Notes: generated by a model not told the origin, from the sequence alone. DNA of 16,163 nucleotides from an uncultured Opitutia bacterium (GCA_903938935.1 CAJAFD010000049.1:1-16163), one strand, 5' to 3'. Positions 7,655 to 15,454 are shown, counted from the first letter of the stretch. Translations and numbers: made by a program.

Positions 7655-8965
7655 GGCGAGTTCGAGGCCCCGAAGGGTGCCGGTGCTGAGCGCAAAGCGA
7701 TCGGTCTCCACCCCGAAGCGTTGCAGCAAGCTCAGGTAGAGATTCGAGAGTGGCACGCGGCCGGTGCCGGTGGTGGGATAGGCGCGGTGTTCGCCGTGTT
7801 TGAAGCCGCCGCCGGCGAGGATCATCGGGAGATTGGAATTGGTGTGGGCGTTGGCGTTGCCCATGCCGCTACCGAAGAGAACGCTCGTGTGGTCGAGCAG
7901 ATGGCCGTCGCCGTCTTCGAGCGATTTCAGCTTCGTGAGGAAACGGGCGAATTGCTCCATCTGATATTTTTCCAGCACGAGCAGACCGTCGATGTTCTCC
8001 CGCACTTGCCCGTGGTGGGAGAGCGCGTGGTAATCCTTGCGGAGGCCGAGCGCGGAGGCTTCGAAACCACCCGCGATCTCGAGGGTGGCGATGCGGGTCG
8101 AATCCGTCTGGAGCGCGAGGGCGATAAGATCGTAGAGAACCGGGAGGTCGGAGACGAATCCGGTGTTCGCGGGCTCGGCCATACCGGGTTTCGGCTTCGG
8201 GACGTGGGCCCAGCGTTTGCCGAGTTCCATCTGGCGTTCGACGTCGCGGACGGAGGTGAAATACTCGTCAAGTTTTTCGCGGTCGCGCATGTCGAGTTGG
8301 CGGTTGAGGGATTTGGCGTCGCCTTGGACCGCGTCGAGAATCGAGCCGTGAAGATGAAAACGATCTTCGGCGCGGGCGGCATCCTGCGCGTTGTCGGTGA
8401 TGAACAGTTTTCGGAAGAGTTCTTTCGGGCCGGGGATGGGAGGAACGCGGGTGCCGCTGCGGGTCCAACACATTTGGCAACCGCCGTGCAGACCGTCCTC
8501 GGAGCCGATTGTAAGCGCGGAGAAACGGGTGGCACCGCCGATGGTCTCGGCGGCGCGTTGATCCACGCTAATGTTGCCCTCGGGCATGGATTTGGCGTCC
8601 ATGCTGCGGATGCCGCTGAGGTAGGAGTGGATCGCGAAGTGGCCGCCCTTGAGGCCGTGATCGAGTCCAGAGAAGAGCGAGAAATCGGGGCGGTGCGCGG
8701 CGAGCGGTTGGAGGAGCGAAGGCAGCGCGAAGTCGCGACCGGTCGCGGTGGGAAAAAATGCGGGTTGGTAGAAGCCCAGCATGTTGCCGATAGCGACCAT
8801 GCGCTTTGGGCGAGTCGCGCCGATGGCGGCGCCGGGTTTGCTCGCGATGCTGAGACCGGCGCCGAGCACGCGGGGCGATAAGGATTCGAGGAGCGGCAGT
8901 GCGAGCGATATGCCGGCGGCGCGGAGGAAAAAGCGGCGATTAACGACCTGGGGTGATGTTTTCAT
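7652..8965 (-). CDS. DUF1552 (HXXSHH motif) protein, Tat-exported
   Basis: A 437-residue member of the DUF1552 family, function unknown, usually encoded beside DUF1592/DUF1585 cytochromes as it is here. The N-terminus is a twin-arginine signal: NRRFFLRAAG with Arg10-Arg11, then a hydrophobic stretch ISLALPLLESL and a possible LGA cleavage near residue 36. Tat export implies that the protein folds, perhaps with a metal cofactor, before leaving the cytoplasm. The family-defining HXXSHH motif is present as HALSHH at 313-318. Other family-like pieces are the FSGLDHG segment (98-104) and a CQMC pair (163-166). I start at the ATG 8965, not the longer frame open to 9070, because only this start places the Tat motif at the N-terminus. 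The gene follows the PhoD-like gene after 125 bases and nearly abuts the cytochrome gene. Confidence 0.91.
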   Translation of the reverse strand: MKTSPQVVNRRFFLRAAGISLALPLLESLSPRVLGAGLSIASKPGAAIGATRPKRMVAIGNMLGFYQPAFFPTATGRDFALPSLLQPLAAHRPDFSLFSGLDHGLKGGHFAIHSYLSGIRSMDAKSMPEGNISVDQRAAETIGGATRFSALTIGSEDGLHGGCQMCWTRSGTRVPPIPGPKELFRKLFITDNAQDAARAEDRFHLHGSILDAVQGDAKSLNRQLDMRDREKLDEYFTSVRDVERQMELGKRWAHVPKPKPGMAEPANTGFVSDLPVLYDLIALALQTDSTRIATLEIAGGFEASALGLRKDYHALSHHGQVRENIDGLLVLEKYQMEQFARFLTKLKSLEDGDGHLLDHTSVLFGSGMGNANAHTNSNLPMILAGGGFKHGEHRAYPTTGTGRVPLSNLYLSLLQRFGVETDRFALSTGTLRGLELA

Positions 8966-9090
8966 TTTTGGGACACGGGGCCGATTCTCGATGCAACAGG
9001 AACAATGACGCAGATTATGATGCGGGGTTGCGTGATGATTTTCAGGCAGATTTAGACGGCGTCGTGGCAATTCGGGTTAGATGGGGCGCG

Positions 9091-11466
9091 TCAGTCTATC
9101 CGATTCTCACCGCGATTCTCAGCCTGCTGAATCGTCACCGGCCAACCGGGAAACTGGTTGGAGGTCTTTCCGTCGGTGGGATCGATAAGGAAGCGGAACG
9201 AATCGATGGCATAGGTTTTTTTCGCCGGATCGAAGGTGATGAAGCCGAAGCCACTACCTTTTTCGTGGGCCTTGTCGTAGCGGTTCGGGGCTTTGCCAAC
9301 GGCCGGATTGCCGACGGCATAGACATAGACCTTGTTGCCGAATCCATCGATAAACTCGCCGGTATCGGCTAGGCCGTGTTTAGGGCGATTTGTGTGCGGC
9401 AGGCCCAAGTCATCAGGGCGCCACCAGCGCGGATAGCCAGCGGCGATAGCAGGCGTGCAAAAAGACCACATGCTGTCGCGCTGTTTTCCGACGCCATATT
9501 GGGCGAGGGTCGTGAGGTGCTGATCGCCGTTGATGTGGAGGGCCATCGCCGGACGCAGGATGTCGATCGCGCGATTGCGCGGCGTTTGCGGCCACGCGCC
9601 CGAGTCGAGGTCGCCCTTGAGGTAGCCGTCGTAGCTGCCGTGGTGCGTGGCCACTGCGGCAAACACGGTCTGGCTCAGGACGGCTTTGAGGGTGTGGCCG
9701 CGCCAGTCCTGCGCCCATTTTTTCAGAAACTCTTCCTGCCGCTCGCCGAGGAGAACCAGCCCCGGTTGGTCGAGGGCGCTGCAGTCGAACTTCGGATTAA
9801 TTACATGGTCGGCCCGCGGGCCATCGGTCTTCACGTGTCCGGGGCCGCTTTTCCACTGGCGGTCGGCGATGATCGCGAAGCTGACGCCGCCATATACCAT
9901 ATCACCGAAATAAACGCTAATGTCCTGCTTGCCCGGCGTCGGGTCGTGTGGGTCGGGATGGTGCGAGACGTGGGTCCGATGCACGGCGTTGACCATCCGG
10001 GCGGGTTCAAAGTAACCGCCGCTGGAGGATGCAGAGGGATCGGCTTGGGGATTGACCACTTTCGCGCCGCCTTCCCCCCAGATGTTGCCTTGGAAAACGT
10101 CGTGATCGTCGGGCAGACAGAGCGTGGGACTGTGGCGCATCACTTCGCGGAACGCCCAGCCGAACTGGTAGAACTTCCGCAGGTAGTTGAGGATCGCCGG
10201 GCCGGCCGGCTCACGGATGATGCCGAAGCCGCCGTGACTTTCATAGATTTGATCGCCGGAGAAATACACGAGATCAGGTTTCAACTTCGCGACGTTGCGG
10301 GCCACCGGTTCATAGGGAAAACCGTAGTCGTTCTGACAGGTCATGGCCGCCATCCGCAGCGGCCGGCCGACGGGGTTCGCCAAAATCGTGCCGGTCCATT
10401 CGTCGGGTGTCACGGTACCGTCGCGATGTTTTTCGCGATAGACGAGCTTGTAGGGGGTGGCTTTTTTCTCGTCCCACTGCGGGATGCGGAAAGTGGCGAC
10501 CCAAGCATCGGGATCGAGTTTGGCCTCGCCCAACGATTGCCACGCCCCGCCGCGCTGCACTTGAAGTTCCACGACGTGGCTGTCGTCGCGGCCCATCGGG
10601 CCGGTCAGCGCGCTCATTTTCAGCACGAAGCCGTCGGCCGTACGGGAGTCACTTAGCGAATACATGGACCACAGCAGCGGACCAAATCGTTGGGCGGGGT
10701 TGATCGTGAAGGCGTCGCCCGTCATTTTCCAGTTGGTAAAGCGGTAGCGTGACCGTCCCTGACTCACCCCTTTAGGGGCGGCCTTGGCCGCATTTTGAAC
10801 GCCCTCCGGTCCGTAGTTGCTCACGAGGGCAACGTTACCGAGGAGGCTTTCGGCTGGGACGGTGTGGATGAGTTTTCCCAGATCGGTCTCGGTGTCAGCC
10901 GCGCGGGCTACGAGCGTAAGCGTGATTGAAGTGCCGCTGGCGACGCCGGAGAGCAGCAGTCTGATATTCTTTGATTCAACCGGGGCTGAAAGGGGGCCAG
11001 TCTTCGGTCCGAGCAACAACTGGCCGTCCGCCACGCCGGCATTGATGCCCCGAGCCACGAAACAATTGCTACGGTATTCGTTGAGCTCGCTCCGCACACC
11101 GACGCGAAAGCCAGCGCCGTTATCTTTGCCTCGCACTTCGAGTTGAGAAACCTGCACCGACAGGGTGAAGCCCTTCTCTGGGTTCGTGATTTGGTGCGTG
11201 AGGGAGTGGATGCTCCGATTACCGCCCAGACTCCTGCATTCCGCGCCACCGTCAGCGACCTGCCAGTCCTCCATCGGATTCGCCCAAAATTCGCCACCCA
11301 GCCAGACACGGTCATGAGTCCGGTTCCAGGCGTCGGTTGGTTTGGCTTGAGGGGTGCGGGTCGGCGCGGTCTCAGCCGCGCTTGTTTTGATTCCGGTGGC
11401 TGCGCCGACGACCGTGGCGGTGGCGATCAGTTTGAGAGCTGCGCGGCGGGAGATGGGTTCATGCAT
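9091..11466 (-). CDS. PhoD-like metallophosphoesterase with extra N-terminal module, Tat-exported
   Basis: A 791-residue exported protein whose C-terminal two-thirds match the PhoD-like alkaline phosphatase/phosphodiesterase fold. Tat signal at the start: SRRAALK (6-12), a hydrophobic stretch to about 25, and a possible TSA/AET cleavage at about 30. Metal-site motifs are visible in order: CQND (377-380), SGDQIYE (403-409), PDDHDVF (452-458), LGERQEEFLKKW (573-584), LSQTVF (597-602) and NGDQH (646-650). Before this lie about 320 residues that a plain PhoD lacks: about 45-250 looks like a beta-sandwich (jellyroll-like) module, followed by a second short beta domain at about 280-360. The N-terminal part may bind a glycan or other polymer. 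The ATG at 11466 is chosen over a TTG at 11520 because it places the Tat motif correctly. The substrate is unknown; a phosphodiester or phosphomonoester is expected from the family. Confidence 0.9.
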   Translation of the reverse strand: MHEPISRRAALKLIATATVVGAATGIKTSAAETAPTRTPQAKPTDAWNRTHDRVWLGGEFWANPMEDWQVADGGAECRSLGGNRSIHSLTHQITNPEKGFTLSVQVSQLEVRGKDNGAGFRVGVRSELNEYRSNCFVARGINAGVADGQLLLGPKTGPLSAPVESKNIRLLLSGVASGTSITLTLVARAADTETDLGKLIHTVPAESLLGNVALVSNYGPEGVQNAAKAAPKGVSQGRSRYRFTNWKMTGDAFTINPAQRFGPLLWSMYSLSDSRTADGFVLKMSALTGPMGRDDSHVVELQVQRGGAWQSLGEAKLDPDAWVATFRIPQWDEKKATPYKLVYREKHRDGTVTPDEWTGTILANPVGRPLRMAAMTCQNDYGFPYEPVARNVAKLKPDLVYFSGDQIYESHGGFGIIREPAGPAILNYLRKFYQFGWAFREVMRHSPTLCLPDDHDVFQGNIWGEGGAKVVNPQADPSASSSGGYFEPARMVNAVHRTHVSHHPDPHDPTPGKQDISVYFGDMVYGGVSFAIIADRQWKSGPGHVKTDGPRADHVINPKFDCSALDQPGLVLLGERQEEFLKKWAQDWRGHTLKAVLSQTVFAAVATHHGSYDGYLKGDLDSGAWPQTPRNRAIDILRPAMALHINGDQHLTTLAQYGVGKQRDSMWSFCTPAIAAGYPRWWRPDDLGLPHTNRPKHGLADTGEFIDGFGNKVYVYAVGNPAVGKAPNRYDKAHEKGSGFGFITFDPAKKTYAIDSFRFLIDPTDGKTSNQFPGWPVTIQQAENRGENRID

Positions 11467-11653
11467 AGGGGTAGGGTTTTGAAAGTGTATCCTCGGGGGT
11501 TTTGGCGGTGCCAAGCCCAAGCGGTTTTGACGATCGAGTGAATACTATCGAAACGGCGCTGCCGATCACGTTGACGGCGGATCAGGCCGCTCCCGACCAT
11601 CAAAAAAACGGGATCGTCGGCACGCCGTTGATAAGTCAGCAGACACGCCGCGC

Positions 11654-12856
11654 TCATAAGATTTCCCGCCGCAAAATGGGCCACGCAACGGCTCCTGCTG
11701 CGGGTCGCGTGACAAAAATTTCAGGTGAGCGACCGTAGCGTGCGGTAAAGTCGCTGGTGATCGTGTTGCTCACGGACTTGATCACGGCGGATTGAACCAG
11801 AGCCACGGCCGATCCGCCGAAGCCGCCGCCGGTCATGCGACAACCGGCCACACCCTCGATCCGTTGCGTAGTGGCGGCGATGAAATCCAATTCGGGGCAG
11901 CTCACTCGGTAGTCATCGCGGAGTGAAGCGTGGCTGGCGTTAAGCAGACGGCCAACTTCCAGCATATCCTCGCGGCCAAAGGCGGCGACGGCTTCAAGGG
12001 TACGTTGGTTTTCCGTCACTACGTGGCGGACGCATCGGTTCATTTCTTCATTCAAGATCCGGCCGATCCGAGGCAGGCAGGATGAGTCCAACTCGCGGAG
12101 CGACTTCACGCCTAGTGCGCTCGCAGCTTGGTGGCAGGCGGCTCGACGCTTGGCATATTCCCCGTCGGCCAACTCATGGGCGACGCCGGAGTTGATGATG
12201 AGAATCTGCCAGTCGGGGTTAGAAAATGGCACGAATGAAACCGCCTCGGTTGCACAGTCTAAAAGGAGTAAATGAGCTTCTCGGCTCATCAGCACCGCCG
12301 CCTGATCCATCAGACCGCATGGCACCCCGGCATAGTCGTGCTCAGCCTTCTGGCAGAGCTTGGCGAGTTGCAACGGGGTAGTTTCCCATCCGAAAAGTTG
12401 ACCCAATACCCGCGCCACAACGGCCTCCAGCGCAGCGCTGCTACTGAGTCCGCCGCCGAGCGGAATGGTGGACGAAATCGTTAGCGAGAATCCCGGCGCC
12501 TGCAGGCCCAAAGCAGTGAAGCCGGCGAGCACTCCGCGGACGTAATTTGACCAAGACCTCTGCGGCGTGCGGCCTAGCTCCGTCACCAGAAAATGGGCGG
12601 TTTCCCCCGTGCGGTCATCGTGAAGGGCTACGACTCCGTCGTCACGCGGTGCGGCGGCAGCCACGATCCAACGTTCGATGGCGGCGGGAAGCACCCATCC
12701 ACCGTTATAGTCCACGTGCTCACCGATGAGGTTAACCCTGCCGGGCGCCGCTGCGACTACCGTTGCCGGCGTTTGATAGTGTTTTCTAAATGCCTCGGCA
12801 GTTCGTGCCGCAAACCAGTTCAACGGAGGAGAGGAGGGATCTTGCTTCGACATCAT
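11654..12856 (-). CDS. galK: Galactokinase
   Basis: Cytoplasmic GHMP-family kinase that phosphorylates galactose at C1 with ATP, the first step of the Leloir pathway. Numbered from the first of two tandem ATGs (12856; 400 residues): the galactokinase signature GRVNLIGEHVDYN is at 39-51, the ATP loop PLGGGLSSSAALE at 132-144, the catalytic Asp184 in GLMDQAA, and the GGGFGGS motif at 343-349. Arg40 and Asp184 lie very near the positions of the catalytic pair in known galactokinases, which favours this start. A further ATG at 12907 would add 17 residues that the family does not need. No Leloir partners (galT, galE) are in the window. Its placement between a sulfatase and the PhoD-like gene suggests that the degraded polymer contains galactose. 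Other GHMP sugar kinases are less likely, because the signature is specific. Confidence 0.94.
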   Translation of the reverse strand: MMSKQDPSSPPLNWFAARTAEAFRKHYQTPATVVAAAPGRVNLIGEHVDYNGGWVLPAAIERWIVAAAAPRDDGVVALHDDRTGETAHFLVTELGRTPQRSWSNYVRGVLAGFTALGLQAPGFSLTISSTIPLGGGLSSSAALEAVVARVLGQLFGWETTPLQLAKLCQKAEHDYAGVPCGLMDQAAVLMSREAHLLLLDCATEAVSFVPFSNPDWQILIINSGVAHELADGEYAKRRAACHQAASALGVKSLRELDSSCLPRIGRILNEEMNRCVRHVVTENQRTLEAVAAFGREDMLEVGRLLNASHASLRDDYRVSCPELDFIAATTQRIEGVAGCRMTGGGFGGSAVALVQSAVIKSVSNTITSDFTARYGRSPEIFVTRPAAGAVAWPILRREIL

Positions 12857-12929
12857 TTTCCCGGATGGAGTCCTTTCGCTCAGAGTTTTCGGCGCAGAAA
12901 AATTCATCGCAGTTGGGTATGCGATTGTG

Positions 12930-12949
12930 CCCGAGATTTCGTTCTCGGG
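12930..12949. repeat. Inverted repeat CCCGAG-N8-CTCGGG upstream of galactokinase
   Basis: Perfect 6-base arms at 12930-12935 and 12944-12949 with an 8-base AT-richer spacer. It lies roughly 75-95 bases before the preferred galactokinase start, where an operator or a 5' leader hairpin could sit. There is no independent evidence that it functions. Confidence 0.35.
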
Positions 12950-13210
12950 GTATGGACTTATCCAATGGGCGGCAGGATTATTTTAAGCGTCGGGCGCGTG
13001 TCGGTGTCGTGATGCGTGCGCGGTAAGCGGTTGCACGGTGATCGCGTAGGCCGTGATGGCGACGCGCTGCAGAGGGAGAACAGCCACGCTAAAAGAATCT
13101 TAAAACGAGTGGGTGAGCATCCACGCCGGTCTGTCGTCCCTCAATTAAAGTCGCCACGAACCATCCGAGCGATCGGGGTTTGGAAGCGGTTGACGCCAGA
13201 GTCGCTGGGT

Positions 13211-13230
13211 TCAGTCGAGGTCAGTCGTGG
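13211..13230. repeat. Tandem decamer pair after sulfatase stop
   Basis: Two adjacent decamers, TCAGTCGAGG and TCAGTCGTGG, identical at 9 of 10 positions, sit directly past the stop codon of the second sulfatase. They may be a replication-slippage duplication. No function is evident. Confidence 0.4.
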
Positions 13231-13231
13231 C

Positions 13232-15349
13232 TTAGTGAAAAAGTGCTTCGGCGGATAGGCTCCGGGTCGTGAATCCCGGGCCGCTCCATTTCAGAGAAAG
13301 CGCTGCGGGTGCCAGCCGCCCGTGGCGGTAGTTGAGTGCGATGGGATGCAGTCCGGCTTGGAGGCGCACCGTCGCGGTCTTGACCGTGCTAGTCTGGTAG
13401 CCGAAATCGGCGTCGATAAGGGTCGCGTTGTGCAATCGCAGAACAGCGCCCGTATCGGTGCTCAACTCGATGGTATATTCCCCATCGGAGGGAACGTGCA
13501 GGAAACCGGTTAAGAGGAGCCCGGAATCGGGTTTCAAAGATGTGACTTTTTCATCGATCGTCGCCGCTACGCCGCTGCTAAGGCTCTTTTGCGTCGGGAA
13601 GTCAGGCACCCACGGATAACGGCCCTCGAAATAGCTCCATTGGATGCCGGGCTTGGCAGAGGCCGTGGCTGAGGCAGGCATCAATTCACGGTCGTAGGGC
13701 CGCGGGGCGTCCGGATCGGAACGGCGCGCCTGAAGAGCCAGTTGTTTGAACCGGATTTGGGCCGCGGCGTAATTTGGATTTCCGGCGAGATTGCGCGCCT
13801 CTTTTGGATCGTCGGCAATCTGGTAGATATCAAAATTGTCCTGAGCTGATTTGATATTGTAGCGCACCGCCATGAGGTCGCCTTGGCGGATCGCCTGCAT
13901 CTGGCCCCGCAAGCGGTTGCGATGGTGGGGCTCGAAAACGGCAAAATCTGGGGTGCGGCCGGTCACGTTGTATTCCCAATAAAGGTAGTCGCGCGGCGTT
14001 GGTTTCCCCGTGCCGGTCAATGCAGGGAGCAGGGAGATGCCATCGGCCCGGGCAGGAGCGGGCAGGCCTGCAGCCTGGGCAAAAGTCGGCAGCCAATCCC
14101 ACATTGCTGACGGTGTTTCGATCACTCGCCCTGGCGGAATGTGTCGGGGCCAGCGGGCGATGGCCGGGGTACGGAGGCCGCCTTCCCACAGGTCACGCTT
14201 GAGGCCGTCGAAAGGACCGAAGCTCGCGAAGAATTCCGGCGTGATGGCCTGAGTCAGGTAGGACTCGATGGAAGGACCGTTATCGGACGCGAAGATGACG
14301 AGGGTGTTATCATCAATCTTAAGGTCCTGCAGTAGCTTGATCAGATCGCCGACGCTGTCGTCGAGGCGACGCACGGATGTTGCGTAGCGTTTATAGACCT
14401 CGGGCCAGGGTTTTTCTGGTGTGGCGGCATTGCGATCATCGTCGTAGGTGGCTCCCGCGTAGTCGGGATGGATCCAACTGTCCGGAGTGCCGGAGGCGGT
14501 GCTGATCATGTGGCCCGGAGTGCCGATCCATTGCATGCCACCCTTTAGGCCGCCGCCAGCGGGATAGGCTTGGGTTGGCAACTCTAGCACCGCGTGCGGC
14601 GTGTCATGAGCGAGATAAAGGAAGAACGGTTTTTTTACGGCCGCCCCGGCCTGCTCAGTAATCCATTTTTTGGCCCGGGCCGTGAACAGATCGGTGGTAT
14701 AGCACTTGTCGAGGGGCTCGGTGCTATCCCGATAATTTTCCCAGACTTTTATCGGACCGCGTTGCGCCGCTTTCTCGGCGAAATAGAGCATCTCCTTTGG
14801 GTAGTGCTCGTGGCCGTCCACATGGCGGAGGTAGCCGTAGTAGTAGTCGAAGCCCCGCTTCAAGGGATGGGCGGGAGCGTTCGGTTCAAGATTGAGACCA
14901 TGCACGCCCCATTTGCCAATGGCCCCAGTCGCGTAACCGGCCTCGCGCAGGACAGTAGCCAAGGTGTGGTTTTCATCGATGGCCTTGTCGAATTGGTTGT
15001 CGCGCACGTTGGCGTGTCCTTGCGTGACGCCTTGGAGCAACGAGGACCGAGAGGAAGCGCAGACTGGCGCTGCGACATAGTGATGGGTGAATCGAGCTCC
15101 CTCGGACGCGAAGCGATCGAGGTTGGGCGTGAATTGGAAAGGAAGGGCACGGTCACCGGACGCTTTGCGGCCGTTCTGGTGGAATACGCCGACATCGCCC
15201 CAGCCCAGGTCGTCGACCAAAATGAATATGATGTTGGGCTTGGCTGAAGCCGCGATGGCAGCCGCAGGCTCGGCCCGCATCGGTTGTTGCAAAGGGAGCC
15301 ATCCTGCGAGCAAACCGACCGCTAGGCGGAGTGATAATTTCAGCTTCAT
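13232..15349 (-). CDS. Secreted sulfatase with variant active site and C-terminal PA14-like domain
   Basis: Exported S1-type sulfatase, 705 residues, longer than a plain sulfatase. Signal peptide from Met1 (MKLKLSLRLAVGLLAGWLPL), with cleavage either near MRA/EP (25) or after ASA (36). Catalytic parts: metal ligands Asp46-Asp47 in LVDDLGWGD, the formylglycine site CASSR with Cys97, GKWGVHG at 145-151, HDTPH (248-252), and Asp356-Asn357 in FASDNG. The third position of the Cys motif is Ser instead of the usual Pro or Ala, and the His normally two residues after the Lys of GKxH is Gly here, with His150 two residues later. Residues about 600-700 form a PA14-like beta domain (GFLHVPSDGEYTIELSTDTG, ending LKWSGPGF), probably glycan binding. 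The ATG at 15349 is used; an upstream in-frame extension to 15412 would bury the signal peptide. The substrate is unknown. Confidence 0.93.
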   Translation of the reverse strand: MKLKLSLRLAVGLLAGWLPLQQPMRAEPAAAIAASAKPNIIFILVDDLGWGDVGVFHQNGRKASGDRALPFQFTPNLDRFASEGARFTHHYVAAPVCASSRSSLLQGVTQGHANVRDNQFDKAIDENHTLATVLREAGYATGAIGKWGVHGLNLEPNAPAHPLKRGFDYYYGYLRHVDGHEHYPKEMLYFAEKAAQRGPIKVWENYRDSTEPLDKCYTTDLFTARAKKWITEQAGAAVKKPFFLYLAHDTPHAVLELPTQAYPAGGGLKGGMQWIGTPGHMISTASGTPDSWIHPDYAGATYDDDRNAATPEKPWPEVYKRYATSVRRLDDSVGDLIKLLQDLKIDDNTLVIFASDNGPSIESYLTQAITPEFFASFGPFDGLKRDLWEGGLRTPAIARWPRHIPPGRVIETPSAMWDWLPTFAQAAGLPAPARADGISLLPALTGTGKPTPRDYLYWEYNVTGRTPDFAVFEPHHRNRLRGQMQAIRQGDLMAVRYNIKSAQDNFDIYQIADDPKEARNLAGNPNYAAAQIRFKQLALQARRSDPDAPRPYDRELMPASATASAKPGIQWSYFEGRYPWVPDFPTQKSLSSGVAATIDEKVTSLKPDSGLLLTGFLHVPSDGEYTIELSTDTGAVLRLHNATLIDADFGYQTSTVKTATVRLQAGLHPIALNYRHGRLAPAALSLKWSGPGFTTRSLSAEALFH

Positions 15350-15454
15350 GAATGGGGTGAATGAATGGGAAAGGTATCCTGGTTTGATACGATGCTGATT
15401 ACGGGCGCTCACGTTTGCAGCGCGGCCAAGATGTGAGTAGCTCGGGTCCTTACC

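Larger units (their letters stand above)
12857..13231 (-). other. Galactokinase leader / intergenic region without a gene
   Basis: About 375 bases between the second sulfatase's stop and the galactokinase start. I find no RNA gene and no convincing reading frame; frames open on the plus strand here run across the ends of the flanking genes. It contains a 6-base-arm inverted repeat (12930-12949), a tandem decamer pair (13211-13230) and an imperfect hairpin of two 4-base helices (about 13154-13183), none followed by a T run. It may hold the galactokinase promoter, but no clear -35/-10 pair can be picked out. A TAAAAT box lies on the minus strand near 12980, without a good -35 partner. Confidence 0.5.

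Noticed and set aside
7651..7695. N-terminal extension of the cytochrome gene from a TTG
   Set aside because: It would put 15 residues before a good signal peptide and overlap the DUF1552 coding end.
7517..8881. Long plus-strand open frame opposite the DUF1552 gene (454 codons)
   Set aside because: It lies wholly antisense to a gene with clear family motifs, has a low-complexity Ala/Gly/Glu/Arg composition typical of a GC-rich antisense frame, and shows no recognisable domain.
8966..9070. N-terminal extension of the DUF1552 gene
   Set aside because: It would put 35 Arg/His-rich residues before the twin-arginine motif, which must be N-terminal.
9376..10656. Long plus-strand open frame opposite the PhoD-like gene
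   Set aside because: Antisense shadow of a gene whose metal motifs are visible on the other strand.
11467..11520. TTG-started extension of the PhoD-like gene
   Set aside because: It adds 18 proline-rich residues before the Tat motif.
11591..11613. TCCCG/CGGGA dyad with an A run, as a galactokinase terminator
   Set aside because: The T run on the minus strand is in the loop, not after the stem, and no stable stem sits directly before it.
15350..15412. N-terminal extension of the second sulfatase
   Set aside because: It hides the signal peptide; the inner ATG is at the right place.
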